Assembly: GCA_031256975.1 (NCBI GenBank)
Contig: JAIRPN010000009.1
Location: 1-64,000, forward strand
Source of the DNA: Verrucomicrobiales bacterium
GTDB taxonomy: Bacteria > Verrucomicrobiota > Verrucomicrobiia > Methylacidiphilales > JAAUTS01
Length of the DNA stretch: 64,000 nucleotides
Direction of reading: 5' to 3'
The notes beneath the pieces were generated by a model. It did not search any database, had not been told where the DNA came from, and worked only from the letters and a program-made list of their open reading frames with translations. The position numbers and the translations under genes are program-made. This document shows positions 1 to 8,815 of this stretch, piece after piece (position 1 is the stretch's first letter; every line of letters starts with the position of its first letter).

Positions 1-62
1 CGCCATTACACGCGCTGTCCAAGGACTCAGGCAAGCATGGGGTCTACTCAGGAGACGTGTTC

Positions 63-90
63 CCCCTTCGACGGGCTCAGGGTGAGTGGA
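63..90. repeat. Dispersed repeat CCCTTCGACGGGCTCAGGGTGAG
   Basis: Reverse-complement copy at 29446-29475 (tccgctcaccctgagcccgtcgaagggtga). Confidence 0.85.
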
Positions 91-138
91 GGGGTATTTT
101 CTGATTTTTTGTGCAAAGCCGGTTCATATGAACAATTC

Positions 139-238
139 GCGCAAAGATCGCTAAGAGACGCCAAGACCGCAAAATGTCATTTAATTAAAAATAACTTGGC
201 GTTCTTTGCGTCAAATTTGCGCCTTTGCGCGAGGTCAA
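139..238. repeat. Inverted-repeat mini-element (gcgcaaagatcgctaagagacgccaagaccgcaaaa / ttggcgttctttgcgtc..gcctttgcgcgag)
   Basis: Arms around a TTTAATTAAAA centre, same design as 2190-2271. Confidence 0.75.
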
Positions 239-250
239 CTGAGTCAGTAA

Positions 251-607
251 TTATTTCAACCCGATCAAGGCCTGTTTGCCGAGGAACTTGGAGGCGGTGT
301 CGGTCACCAAGGAGGTGATCCCCTCGGAGAGTTCGCCGGAGGCGACGGCCTTATCGATGGTTTTCAGGATATCCTCGATCGCGGCGGCAACATCGGAATT
401 GATATACTTCGGCTCGAGCACGGCGGCGGTGAGCTGCTTGGCCTGCTTGCCTGCCATGAAGTATTGCTCGGCAACGTCGTCGATGATGTCATCCAAGCCT
501 TCCTGCAAACGGTCATATAACAGATGGTCCGCGTAACCCGTGGCTTTCCAGTGGGCGAGCTTGCATGAATATTTAAAGGCGATGAGTTTCTGGATCAGTT
601 CTAACAT
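251..607 (-). CDS. Small helical protein, possibly ferritin/Dps-like (hypothetical)
   Basis: 118-aa ORF with start and stop; helical sequence (KLAHWKATGYADHLLYDRLQEGLDDIIDDVAEQYF) resembles ferritin-like small proteins. Confidence 0.6.
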   Translation of the reverse strand: MLELIQKLIAFKYSCKLAHWKATGYADHLLYDRLQEGLDDIIDDVAEQYFMAGKQAKQLTAAVLEPKYINSDVAAAIEDILKTIDKAVASGELSEGITSLVTDTASKFLGKQALIGLK

Positions 608-680
608 GGGGTATTCTCCGGTTAAGGGTTAACTGCTAAGTGCCAAAGCGTAAAGCGTTGACGCCCGATTATGGCATGGG

Positions 681-840
681 AAGGGCGAAAAGTGAAGGGT
701 GAATAATGAAGAGTGAAATAAAGACGGTAATTACGCACCGTCACCAATGACCTTGGCGAAGCGAAACAAATAAACACAGTCCCCGCGCCAGCTGTGGCTC
801 CATCTCACTTTTCACTCTCCACCCTTCACTCTTCATTATT
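681..840. repeat. Inverted-repeat mini-element (gtgaagggtgaataatgaagagtgaa / ttcactctccacccttcactcttcattatt)
   Basis: Arms 681-720 and 801-840. Confidence 0.75.
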
Positions 841-929
841 CCTCCCCTCCCGGTTGACAGCCGGTCAATCGGGGTTAACTTGCTGGGCTGTTTGAGCAAA
901 ATCGAACAGTTTTAGAGCAGTGATCCATC

Positions 930-2183
930 ATGCAGACTGTTGAACATCCGGGCCGGAGTCGGCGCACCACGTTGATTATTATCCTGATCCTGGGGGCGCT
1001 GAGCACGGTGATGCCCTTGTCGATCGACATGTATCTGCCCACCTTCCCGCAGATCGCGGACCGACTGCGCACCAGCGTGTCGGAGATTTCCCTTTCGTTG
1101 TCGAGTTTCTTCATCGGGGTCTCGGTGGGGCAATTGTTTTACGGTCCGCTATTGGACCGCTTCGGCCGCAAGCCTCCCTTGTATGCCGGGCTGGCGGTGT
1201 ATGTGCTGGGTTCGGCGGGCTGCCTGTTGTCGGATTCGCTGGCAATGTTGATCGGCTTCCGGCTGGTGCAGGCGCTGGGTGCCTGCGTGGCGCAGGTGGC
1301 GTCGATGGCGATGGTGCGGGATTTCTTCCCGGCCCGTGAGGGGGCGAAGGTGTTTTCGTTGTTGATGCTGATTCTGGGAGTCTCGCCGTTGTTCGCGCCG
1401 ACCATCGGCGGGGTGGTGGCGCAGACACTGGGCTGGCAATGGGTATTCATCGTGCTGGCGCTGGTGGCGGTGGGTATCGCAGTGGCGATTTTCCTGTTCC
1501 TGCCGGACGGGCATACGGGTGACGCGTCGATTTCACTCAAACCGTGGCCAATCCTGACAAGCTTCGCGGGGATTTGCCGTCATCCGCAGTTTTATACTTA
1601 CGCACTGTCGGGGGCTTTTTCATTGGGTGGGATTTTCGCCTATGTGGCAGGGTCGCCGATCCTGTTCATGAACGTCTTTCACCTGAGCCCGCAGGCTTAC
1701 AGCCTGGTGTTTGCCGGTTTATCCATCGGCTTCATTGGCGCCAGCCAGGTAAACATTGCCCTGTCGCGCCGCTTCGGCAGCAACAATGTGTTCAAGGTCG
1801 CCATCAAGGTACAGGCAGTGGTCGGGCTGGTGTTCCTGATCGGCACCGCCGGCGGCTGGTACGGCTTGGGACTGACCATTGCCACCTTGTTCCTGTTCCT
1901 CTGCTGCATCGGGTTCACCTATCCGAACGCGGCGGCGATGGCGCTGGCTCCCTTCCATAGCGAAAAGGCCGGTCGCGCCTCGGCGTTGCTGGGATTCAGC
2001 CAGGTCGGTGTGGGCGCGCTGACCTCGGCGGTGGTGGGCAGCTTCGGGGCTCATCATGGCCTGCCCGCCATCGCGGTGATCGCCGCCACCTCCTGGGCGG
2101 GCTTGCTGGCATTGTTGATCGGCCGCCGCAGGATTCACAAGGAAGTGCACTCGGCGCATGAGGCTGACACGGCAATGATTTGA
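930..2183 (+). CDS. MFS multidrug efflux transporter, Bcr/CflA type
   Basis: 417 aa, about 12 hydrophobic segments; N-terminal SIDMYLPTFPQIADRL and GPLLDRFGRKPPLYAGL motifs typical of Bcr/CflA. Confidence 0.92.
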   Translation: MQTVEHPGRSRRTTLIIILILGALSTVMPLSIDMYLPTFPQIADRLRTSVSEISLSLSSFFIGVSVGQLFYGPLLDRFGRKPPLYAGLAVYVLGSAGCLLSDSLAMLIGFRLVQALGACVAQVASMAMVRDFFPAREGAKVFSLLMLILGVSPLFAPTIGGVVAQTLGWQWVFIVLALVAVGIAVAIFLFLPDGHTGDASISLKPWPILTSFAGICRHPQFYTYALSGAFSLGGIFAYVAGSPILFMNVFHLSPQAYSLVFAGLSIGFIGASQVNIALSRRFGSNNVFKVAIKVQAVVGLVFLIGTAGGWYGLGLTIATLFLFLCCIGFTYPNAAAMALAPFHSEKAGRASALLGFSQVGVGALTSAVVGSFGAHHGLPAIAVIAATSWAGLLALLIGRRRIHKEVHSAHEADTAMI

Positions 2184-2189
2184 TTATTA

Positions 2190-2271
2190 TCTCACGCGGA
2201 GTTCGCTGAGTAAGCCGGGTTGATTCAATTTAATTAAAAGAACTCTGCGTTCTTCGCGTCTCCGCGTGAGA
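2190..2271. repeat. Inverted-repeat mini-element (tctcacgcggagttcgctgag / ctctgcgttcttcgcgtctccgcgtgaga)
   Basis: Arms 2190-2210 and 2243-2271 around a TTTAATTAAAA centre. Confidence 0.85.
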
Positions 2272-2333
2272 CATCCCCCGCTGTTCGGCTTGTCAAAGAG
2301 CCCGGCCTGTGTTGCAATACTGCCCTCTGTCCC

Positions 2334-2409
2334 GACCCCATAGCTCAAACGGATAGAGCAGCGGTTTCCTAAACCGTCGATTCCAGTTCGATTCTGGATG
2401 GGGTCGCCA
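2334..2409 (+). tRNA. tRNA-Arg (anticodon CCT)
   Basis: Acceptor GACCCCA/TGGGGTC, D-arm GCTC..GAGC, anticodon arm GCGGT-TTCCTAA-ACCGT, T-arm TCCAG-TTCGATT-CTGGA, encoded CCA. Confidence 0.93.
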
Positions 2410-2682
2410 GTTTCATTTCACCGCAAAGCCAGTAGGCTATTTATAGGCCCGCCCTTGTCCTGAGGCAAAGCTGAAGCCGGCACGGTTTTTTGGGGCTTCA
2501 CGGACAAACAGCGGACTTCCGTGCTTTTTGCCTGCAGGAGTTCCTGATGGCACGATTTACTGCCAATCCGTCTGTTGGAACGCAGAGAAAACGCCTGCTG
2601 CCCTCTCCAAACACCGCCTGTTAATTCGCCTTACACTTTTTATTTGTCGGAAATGTGACGATTGTGTAACAATTTTGCTTCT

Positions 2683-3312
2683 ATGTTTTCCCTCCAGCGT
2701 TGGTTCAGTAACAGCGACAAATTCTACGACCTGCTTGGTGCCGCTTCCGAGGAATGCCACAACAGCATCCTGGAACTGGTAAACCTGCTCAAGACTCCCG
2801 CCGCTGAACGACGCCTCGACAAATTCGCCGACCACCGCCGCAAGCAGAAGCGCATCCGCGACGAGATTTCCACCCTGCTCTGCACCAGTTTCAGCACGCC
2901 CATCGAGCGAGAGGATATCGAGTCGCTGACCCTTGCCTTGTATAAGATACCGAAAACCGTCGAGCGTTTCTGTGAACGGTTGATGGTCAGTCCCGACCAT
3001 ATCAAGACCGAGGATTTCCTGCGCCAGGTGCAATTGCTGGAAGACGCCACGGCAACCATCCGCGAAATGGTCAAGAAACTGCGCCGACATGCCGACATCG
3101 AAAGCATCCGCGACATGAATGACCACCTGCAAAGCATCGAGGGCGAAGGTGACAAGCTGATGCTTGAGCTGTTGAAGGAATTATATAGCGGCAAGCACGA
3201 CCCCTTGAACGTCATCATCCTGCGCCATTTCTATGAGACGCTGGAAAAGATCATCGACCGTTGCCGCACCACCGGAAACATCGTTTATTACATCGTCTTG
3301 AAATACTCCTGA
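2683..3312 (+). CDS. DUF47/PhoU-like putative phosphate transport regulator
   Basis: MFSLQRWFSNSDKFYDLLGAASEECHNSILELVNLL...; adjacent to a PiT transporter. Confidence 0.88.
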   Translation: MFSLQRWFSNSDKFYDLLGAASEECHNSILELVNLLKTPAAERRLDKFADHRRKQKRIRDEISTLLCTSFSTPIEREDIESLTLALYKIPKTVERFCERLMVSPDHIKTEDFLRQVQLLEDATATIREMVKKLRRHADIESIRDMNDHLQSIEGEGDKLMLELLKELYSGKHDPLNVIILRHFYETLEKIIDRCRTTGNIVYYIVLKYS

Positions 3313-3324
3313 TCCCCCCGACCC

Positions 3325-4392
3325 ATGACTTTCGTTGTTTTCGTCATCCTTGCCGCGCTGGTGTTTGAATACATCAACGGCTTTCATGACACCGCCAACT
3401 CAATTGCCACGGTGGTCTCCACCCGTGCGCTGTCACCCCGTGTGGCGATCATACTGGCCGCCTGCTTCAACCTGGTCGGCGCGCTGATTGGCGTCGCGGT
3501 CGCCAAGACGGTGGGCAACGGCATCGTCGACACCAATTTTGTCAACCTGAGCACCATCGTCGCGGCCTTGCTCGGCGCAATCTGCTGGAACCTGATCACC
3601 TGGTACGTCGGGCTGCCCTCCAGTTCCAGCCATGCCCTGATCGGCGGTTTGTGCGGTTCCGCCCTGGCCACCACGCATGGCGACTGGAGCGTCCTGAAAT
3701 GGGATGTGGTCAACGCGGCGGGCAAGCTCGAGGGGTTGTGGCCCAAGGTGATCCTGCCGATGATTCTGTCGCCCATGGCGGGTTTCATACTCGGTTTTAT
3801 CATCATGATCCTGATGCTGATCTTGTTGAGAAAAATGCGGCCCAGCTTTGCCAACCGGATTTTTTCCAAGTGCCAGTGGCTCAGCGCCTCCTACATGTCG
3901 CTCAGCCACGGCATGAATGACGCGCAAAAAACCATGGGGATCATCGCCCTGACCCTGTTCACCGCCACCAACGAGCATGCGTTCGACAACCTGCCACACT
4001 GGCTGCACTTCCTGAACACACCAAGCTTCGATGTGGCGTTGTGGGTCAAGGTGGTCTGCGCCCTGACCATGGCGGCGGGTACTGCCGCGGGCGGATACCG
4101 CATCATCAAAACTCTTGGTCACAAAATGGTAAAGATGCAACCCGTGCACGGCTTCGCCGCCGAGACCGCCTCCGCGACCATCATCCAGATTGCCTCGCAC
4201 TGGGGCATCCCGGTTTCCACCACCCATGTGATTTCCTCCTCGATCATGGGCATGGGCAGCGCCCGCCGTTTCAATGCGGTGAAATGGGGCGTGGTGGAAC
4301 AGATGATCTGGGCCTGGATCTTCACCCTGCCGGTTTGCGGCCTGTTCAGCTTTGTGATTCACCACTTGTTGGAACTGGTCGGAGTCAAATAA
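3325..4392 (+). CDS. PiT family inorganic phosphate transporter
   Basis: FEYINGFHDTANSIATVVSTRALSP and GIPVSTTHVISSSIMGMG motifs. Confidence 0.95.
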   Translation: MTFVVFVILAALVFEYINGFHDTANSIATVVSTRALSPRVAIILAACFNLVGALIGVAVAKTVGNGIVDTNFVNLSTIVAALLGAICWNLITWYVGLPSSSSHALIGGLCGSALATTHGDWSVLKWDVVNAAGKLEGLWPKVILPMILSPMAGFILGFIIMILMLILLRKMRPSFANRIFSKCQWLSASYMSLSHGMNDAQKTMGIIALTLFTATNEHAFDNLPHWLHFLNTPSFDVALWVKVVCALTMAAGTAAGGYRIIKTLGHKMVKMQPVHGFAAETASATIIQIASHWGIPVSTTHVISSSIMGMGSARRFNAVKWGVVEQMIWAWIFTLPVCGLFSFVIHHLLELVGVK

Positions 4393-4460
4393 ATCCCATC
4401 CCCCGAAGGGGCAATTCCGGGCTTGTTTGATTAAACGATGCATCCATAGTATTAATCACC

Positions 4461-7400
4461 ATGCCAACCCGCCGACTGCTGTTGTTATTTTCGGTTATTC
4501 TGCCCTCGATCGCCTGTGCCCAAAGCCAAACCGCGCGCACGACCATCCCCCTTTCCGGGGATGGCTGGTATCTGACCCGCGATGAGAAGGCAGCGTGGCA
4601 GGACGACCAACTTTATTTGCCGGAAGAAGCCAAGGATTTGAGCAAATTGCCGGTCAATCCGCCCAGCGGCGGCTGGCAGACGCTAACCGCGAAGTCCGCC
4701 AAAGCGGTGAGTGTGCCGGGCACGGTCGAAGAATATCTGGCCACTTCCGATTATCCACGCAACGAGGCATTTCTCGGCGTGAGCTGGTGGTTTCGTTCGC
4801 TGACCGTGCCTTTGTCATTAGTGGATAAAAAAATCCTCCTGCGTTTCGAGGCAGTACGGCAGCGGGCGGAGGTTTATCTCGACGGCAAACTGGTTGCCTA
4901 CGACATCATCGGAGAAACTCCGTTTGAAGCCGACATCACCCCGTTCGTCACTCCGGGAAAAGGGCAAAGCCTTGCCGTGCGCGTCACCTCGCCCGGCGGT
5001 AATTTCCACTGGCAGGATTTCAATCTGCTGAAATGGGGCAAATACCTGATTCCCCCGGGCCGCAGCTTTAGCGGCATTTTGGGTCGCGTGAATTTGGTGG
5101 CAGTCAATCCGGTTTACATCGCCGACATTTACATGCAGAACACACCGAAGATCACCAGCGCCAACGCGATTGTCACGGTGCGCAATCTCGGCATACAAGC
5201 GGTCCGGCAAAATCTCGCCGTTAGCGTTCTCAACTCCGCTAACGGTACTGCCGGACAACTGCTCAACAAGCAGTTGGAAAATGTCGATTTGCCCCCCGGT
5301 GACACAACGCTAACGGTGGAATTAAACGCAGCGCGGGCCAAAGTATGGGACTTGTCGCATCCGAATTTGTACACCTGCCAAGTCTCTCTCGCCAATGGCA
5401 ACACCATCACCGACCAGGACCGGCAGACCTTCGGCTTCCGCTGGTTCGCTCCGGAGGATGTCGGCAGCAATGCGGTGCTGCGACTGAACGGCCGGCGCAT
5501 CATGCTGCGTTCGGCGATCAGTTGGGGTTATTGGCCGGTCACCGGGCTGGTACCGACACCGGAAATGGCGGAGAAACAAGTCACCACCGCCAAGGAACTC
5601 GGCCTGAACATGCTCAATTTCCACCGCAACATCGGCAGCCCGATTGTGCTGGAAACCGCCGACCGCCTCGGCCTGTTGTATTATGAGGAACCGGGCGGCT
5701 ACCAATCCATCAAGGAAGTTCCTTCGTTCGCCCACAGTTTGATTCGTGAAAAAATCATGCGCATGGTCAGGCGCGACCGCAGCCATCCGAGCCTGGTCAT
5801 TTACAACCTGATCAACGAATACGGCAACAGCGCCGTGAACAAGGACATTTACGGCAAGCGCATGGACGACATGCGTGACGCGCATTCCCTCGACCCGAGC
5901 CGCAGCATCACCTTCACTTCCGGCTGGGCAGGCAAGAAGGACGCCGAGGAAGATTCCAAGGCCAACATGCGCCCCTTCGACACCGCCTTGTACCGCAACG
6001 GCTGGTTTGACAATCATCGCGCGGGCGGCCCGGAAACCTGGCTGGAAAGCTATTACAAGAGCCCGACCGAGAACCTGATGTACACCGATAACAACACCGA
6101 GATTTACATGCGCGGCGAGGAAGGCGCGCTGTCTACTCCCCCGCGTATTGAAAAAATCCACGCCGATCTCGCCGGCAAGCAATATCCGGGTTGGGATGGC
6201 TTGTTCTGGGAAAAGCAATACGCCGCATTCCAGAAAATGTTTGAGGAAAAGAACCTGAAACCCTATTTCGGTTCAATCGACCGCCTCACCGAATTGATGG
6301 GCAATATTTCCTTCGAGCATCAGGGGCGCCGCATCGAAGGCATGCGCATGCAAAACCTGGGCGACTGTTATGTGGTCAACGGCTGGGAGTCGATGCCGTT
6401 CGACAACCATTCCGGCATCGTCGATATTTTCCGCAACCCGAAGGGCGATCCCTCGCTGTTGGCGTATTACAACCAACCCGCCTACATCGCCGTCGCGCCG
6501 CGCAAACAGGTGTTGCGCCTGCCGTCTGAAGTTCCGGTGGATTTCTATGCGGTCAATGAAATCAACCTGAAGGGTGATTACACCCTGCATATCACCGTTA
6601 GCGATCCCGGCGACAAGGAGGTTTTCAGCACTGATAAACCGGTAACGCTGGCTGGCGGTGAAATCTACGGGCAGTTGTTGGTGGAAAATTTGCCGCTAAC
6701 CTTGGGCAAGAGCGGCGGCTTGTACACCATCAAGGCCAGCCTGTTGGATGCCAACAAGAAGGAATGCATCAACGGACATGACCAAGTCCTCGGTGTCGAC
6801 TGGAATGCCAAGTCGCTGGGCGGCAACGGCGCGGTTTACGATTATGAGAACAGTTCCAAGCTGCGTCCCTTCTTCAAGCAGAAAACCGGTCATGAACTGC
6901 CGTCCTTTGACAGCAAGATGGGCAAACTCGACTGGCTGATCGTCGCCCGCCCGCCACTGGACAGCCCGCAGACCATCGACGCCTCGGCCTTCCAGACTCC
7001 CGATGGCAAACCCGGCCTCAACCTGACCTTTTTCAAGAACACCGAGCTCGCCGACCAGGCCGGACAACGGGTGGACAACAAACTGGACATCAATTTCTCC
7101 GACGGCGCACAACCCGACTCGTCGTTAGCGGCGGGTCGTCCCTTCTCCGTGATCTGGGAGGGCAAATTGATTCCCCCGGCCTCCGGCAATTACCTGCTGG
7201 CGGTCACCACCGACAATGGCGTACGCCTGTATGTCAACAACCAGCGCACCGTTGACGAATGGGATAACAAAAAAGCCTCAAGCTTCGAACGTTCAATCAC
7301 CATGGAAACCGGCAAACCGGTCAACATCCGCCTGGAATACCGCCAAACCAGCAAAACCGGCATGGCACAGTTGCAATGGAGCATCCCCGGCAGCGCGGCA

Positions 7401-7868
7401 TTGGATCCGAAGGTCATCTTCGATCGCGTAAAGAATGACGGCACCACGCTCATCATCCCCGCCGCCGCCGTGACCTGGCTGGATACCATCGCCAAATACA
7501 CCGGCATCAAACAGGACGGCAGCTTTAGCGTCGGCAAGGACTGGGTTGGCGGCGTGCATTTCGTGAAAAAACATCCCCTGTTCAAGGAACTTCCGGTCAA
7601 CACCGGCATGGGCTGGCCCTACCAGGCCGTGGTTCGCGACGGCAATCATCGCCTGGGTTTGAAGCTTGGCGGCGAAGAATTGGTGGCCGGGGCATACCGC
7701 AGTTTCCCTTTCAATCTGGGCACCGCGGTCGGCGTCATCCCCTGCGGCAAAGGCAGGATCATTGTCTCAACACTGGATATTTGCGACAACCTCGACCAAT
7801 CCACCGGCCCCGCCGATGTCGCCCGGAAATTACTGTGCAATTACCTCGATTTTGCCCGCGAACAGTAG
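4461..7868 (+). CDS. Glycoside hydrolase family 2 protein with PA14 domain, secreted
   Basis: Signal peptide; GH2 sandwich and TIM-barrel signatures (SHPSLVIYNLINEYGN); PA14-like segment GNYLLAVTTDNGVRLYVNNQRTVDEW. Confidence 0.88.
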   Translation: MPTRRLLLLFSVILPSIACAQSQTARTTIPLSGDGWYLTRDEKAAWQDDQLYLPEEAKDLSKLPVNPPSGGWQTLTAKSAKAVSVPGTVEEYLATSDYPRNEAFLGVSWWFRSLTVPLSLVDKKILLRFEAVRQRAEVYLDGKLVAYDIIGETPFEADITPFVTPGKGQSLAVRVTSPGGNFHWQDFNLLKWGKYLIPPGRSFSGILGRVNLVAVNPVYIADIYMQNTPKITSANAIVTVRNLGIQAVRQNLAVSVLNSANGTAGQLLNKQLENVDLPPGDTTLTVELNAARAKVWDLSHPNLYTCQVSLANGNTITDQDRQTFGFRWFAPEDVGSNAVLRLNGRRIMLRSAISWGYWPVTGLVPTPEMAEKQVTTAKELGLNMLNFHRNIGSPIVLETADRLGLLYYEEPGGYQSIKEVPSFAHSLIREKIMRMVRRDRSHPSLVIYNLINEYGNSAVNKDIYGKRMDDMRDAHSLDPSRSITFTSGWAGKKDAEEDSKANMRPFDTALYRNGWFDNHRAGGPETWLESYYKSPTENLMYTDNNTEIYMRGEEGALSTPPRIEKIHADLAGKQYPGWDGLFWEKQYAAFQKMFEEKNLKPYFGSIDRLTELMGNISFEHQGRRIEGMRMQNLGDCYVVNGWESMPFDNHSGIVDIFRNPKGDPSLLAYYNQPAYIAVAPRKQVLRLPSEVPVDFYAVNEINLKGDYTLHITVSDPGDKEVFSTDKPVTLAGGEIYGQLLVENLPLTLGKSGGLYTIKASLLDANKKECINGHDQVLGVDWNAKSLGGNGAVYDYENSSKLRPFFKQKTGHELPSFDSKMGKLDWLIVARPPLDSPQTIDASAFQTPDGKPGLNLTFFKNTELADQAGQRVDNKLDINFSDGAQPDSSLAAGRPFSVIWEGKLIPPASGNYLLAVTTDNGVRLYVNNQRTVDEWDNKKASSFERSITMETGKPVNIRLEYRQTSKTGMAQLQWSIPGSAALDPKVIFDRVKNDGTTLIIPAAAVTWLDTIAKYTGIKQDGSFSVGKDWVGGVHFVKKHPLFKELPVNTGMGWPYQAVVRDGNHRLGLKLGGEELVAGAYRSFPFNLGTAVGVIPCGKGRIIVSTLDICDNLDQSTGPADVARKLLCNYLDFAREQ

Positions 7869-7916
7869 AAATTTCCGCTTTGCGCCACGATATTTCCTCT
7901 TTAATCTAACCCGCTA

Positions 7917-8813
7917 ATGATGAACTCGACGGACGCTTACGCGGCATGCTCAGACTTTGCCAAAGCGCACTATGAAAATTTCCCGGTAGGCTTGCTGGTT
8001 TCCGCCGAGCTGCGACCGCACGTCCACGCCGTGTACGCCTTTGCCCGCGTGTCGGATGACATCGCTGACGAGGGTTATGCCGACCCGCGTTTGCCCAAGC
8101 CGGAGAACGCCTTGCCGCAGGAGGAGCGCCTTGCCCAACTCCTGGCTTTTCGCGAGGAGTTTCGCTCATGGGCCAGCGGCGCCACCAACGCCGAGACTCC
8201 TTACGCGTGGATTTTCCGTCCGCTAATGGCGACCATCGCCAAGTTCGAGCTGCCTCATTCGCTGTTCTACGACTTGCTCTCTGCGTTTGAACAGGACATA
8301 GTCAAACGCCGCTACGCTAACTTCACCGAGGTCATGGACTATTGCCGCCGCAGCGCGAATCCCGTCGGGCGGCTGGTATTGCTGCTGCACGGTTATCGCG
8401 ACGAGGAGCGCTTCGAGTGGTCCGACCACATTTGCACCGCGCTGCAATTGGCGAACTTCTGGCAGGATGTCGCCGTCGACCTGGTCAAGGACCGCATTTA
8501 CCTGCCGCAAGACGATTTAAAAAAGTTCGCCGTTAGCGAGTCGCAATTGTTCGCCCTCGACGCCTCGCCCGCCTATCGCGACCTGCTCAAATTCCAAGTC
8601 GACCGCGCACAGGAAATCTTCGAGCAAGGCAAATCGCTCGCCGCCAGCCTGCGCCAGTTTTTATTCTCACTGGAAATCAGCCTCACCTGGCATGGCGGCA
8701 CGACCATCCTGCAAAAAATCCGCCGGCAGAATTACGACACGCTAACCAAGCGCCCGAAGCTCACCAAGTGGGATGCCCTGCCGTTGCTCTGCAAATCCCT
8801 AATTTCACGCTAA
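7917..8813 (+). CDS. hpnC: Squalene synthase HpnC
   Basis: Trans-isoprenyl diphosphate synthase motifs HAVYAFARVSDDIADEG and ALQLANFWQDVAVDLVKDRIYLP; followed by hpnD-like sequence. Confidence 0.88.
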   Translation: MMNSTDAYAACSDFAKAHYENFPVGLLVSAELRPHVHAVYAFARVSDDIADEGYADPRLPKPENALPQEERLAQLLAFREEFRSWASGATNAETPYAWIFRPLMATIAKFELPHSLFYDLLSAFEQDIVKRRYANFTEVMDYCRRSANPVGRLVLLLHGYRDEERFEWSDHICTALQLANFWQDVAVDLVKDRIYLPQDDLKKFAVSESQLFALDASPAYRDLLKFQVDRAQEIFEQGKSLAASLRQFLFSLEISLTWHGGTTILQKIRRQNYDTLTKRPKLTKWDALPLLCKSLISR

Positions 8814-8815
8814 CC

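Noticed and set aside
2334-2660. tRNA-Arg as a possible integration site for a genomic island
   Set aside because: No integrase, attR-like duplication of the tRNA 3' end or phage genes seen nearby.
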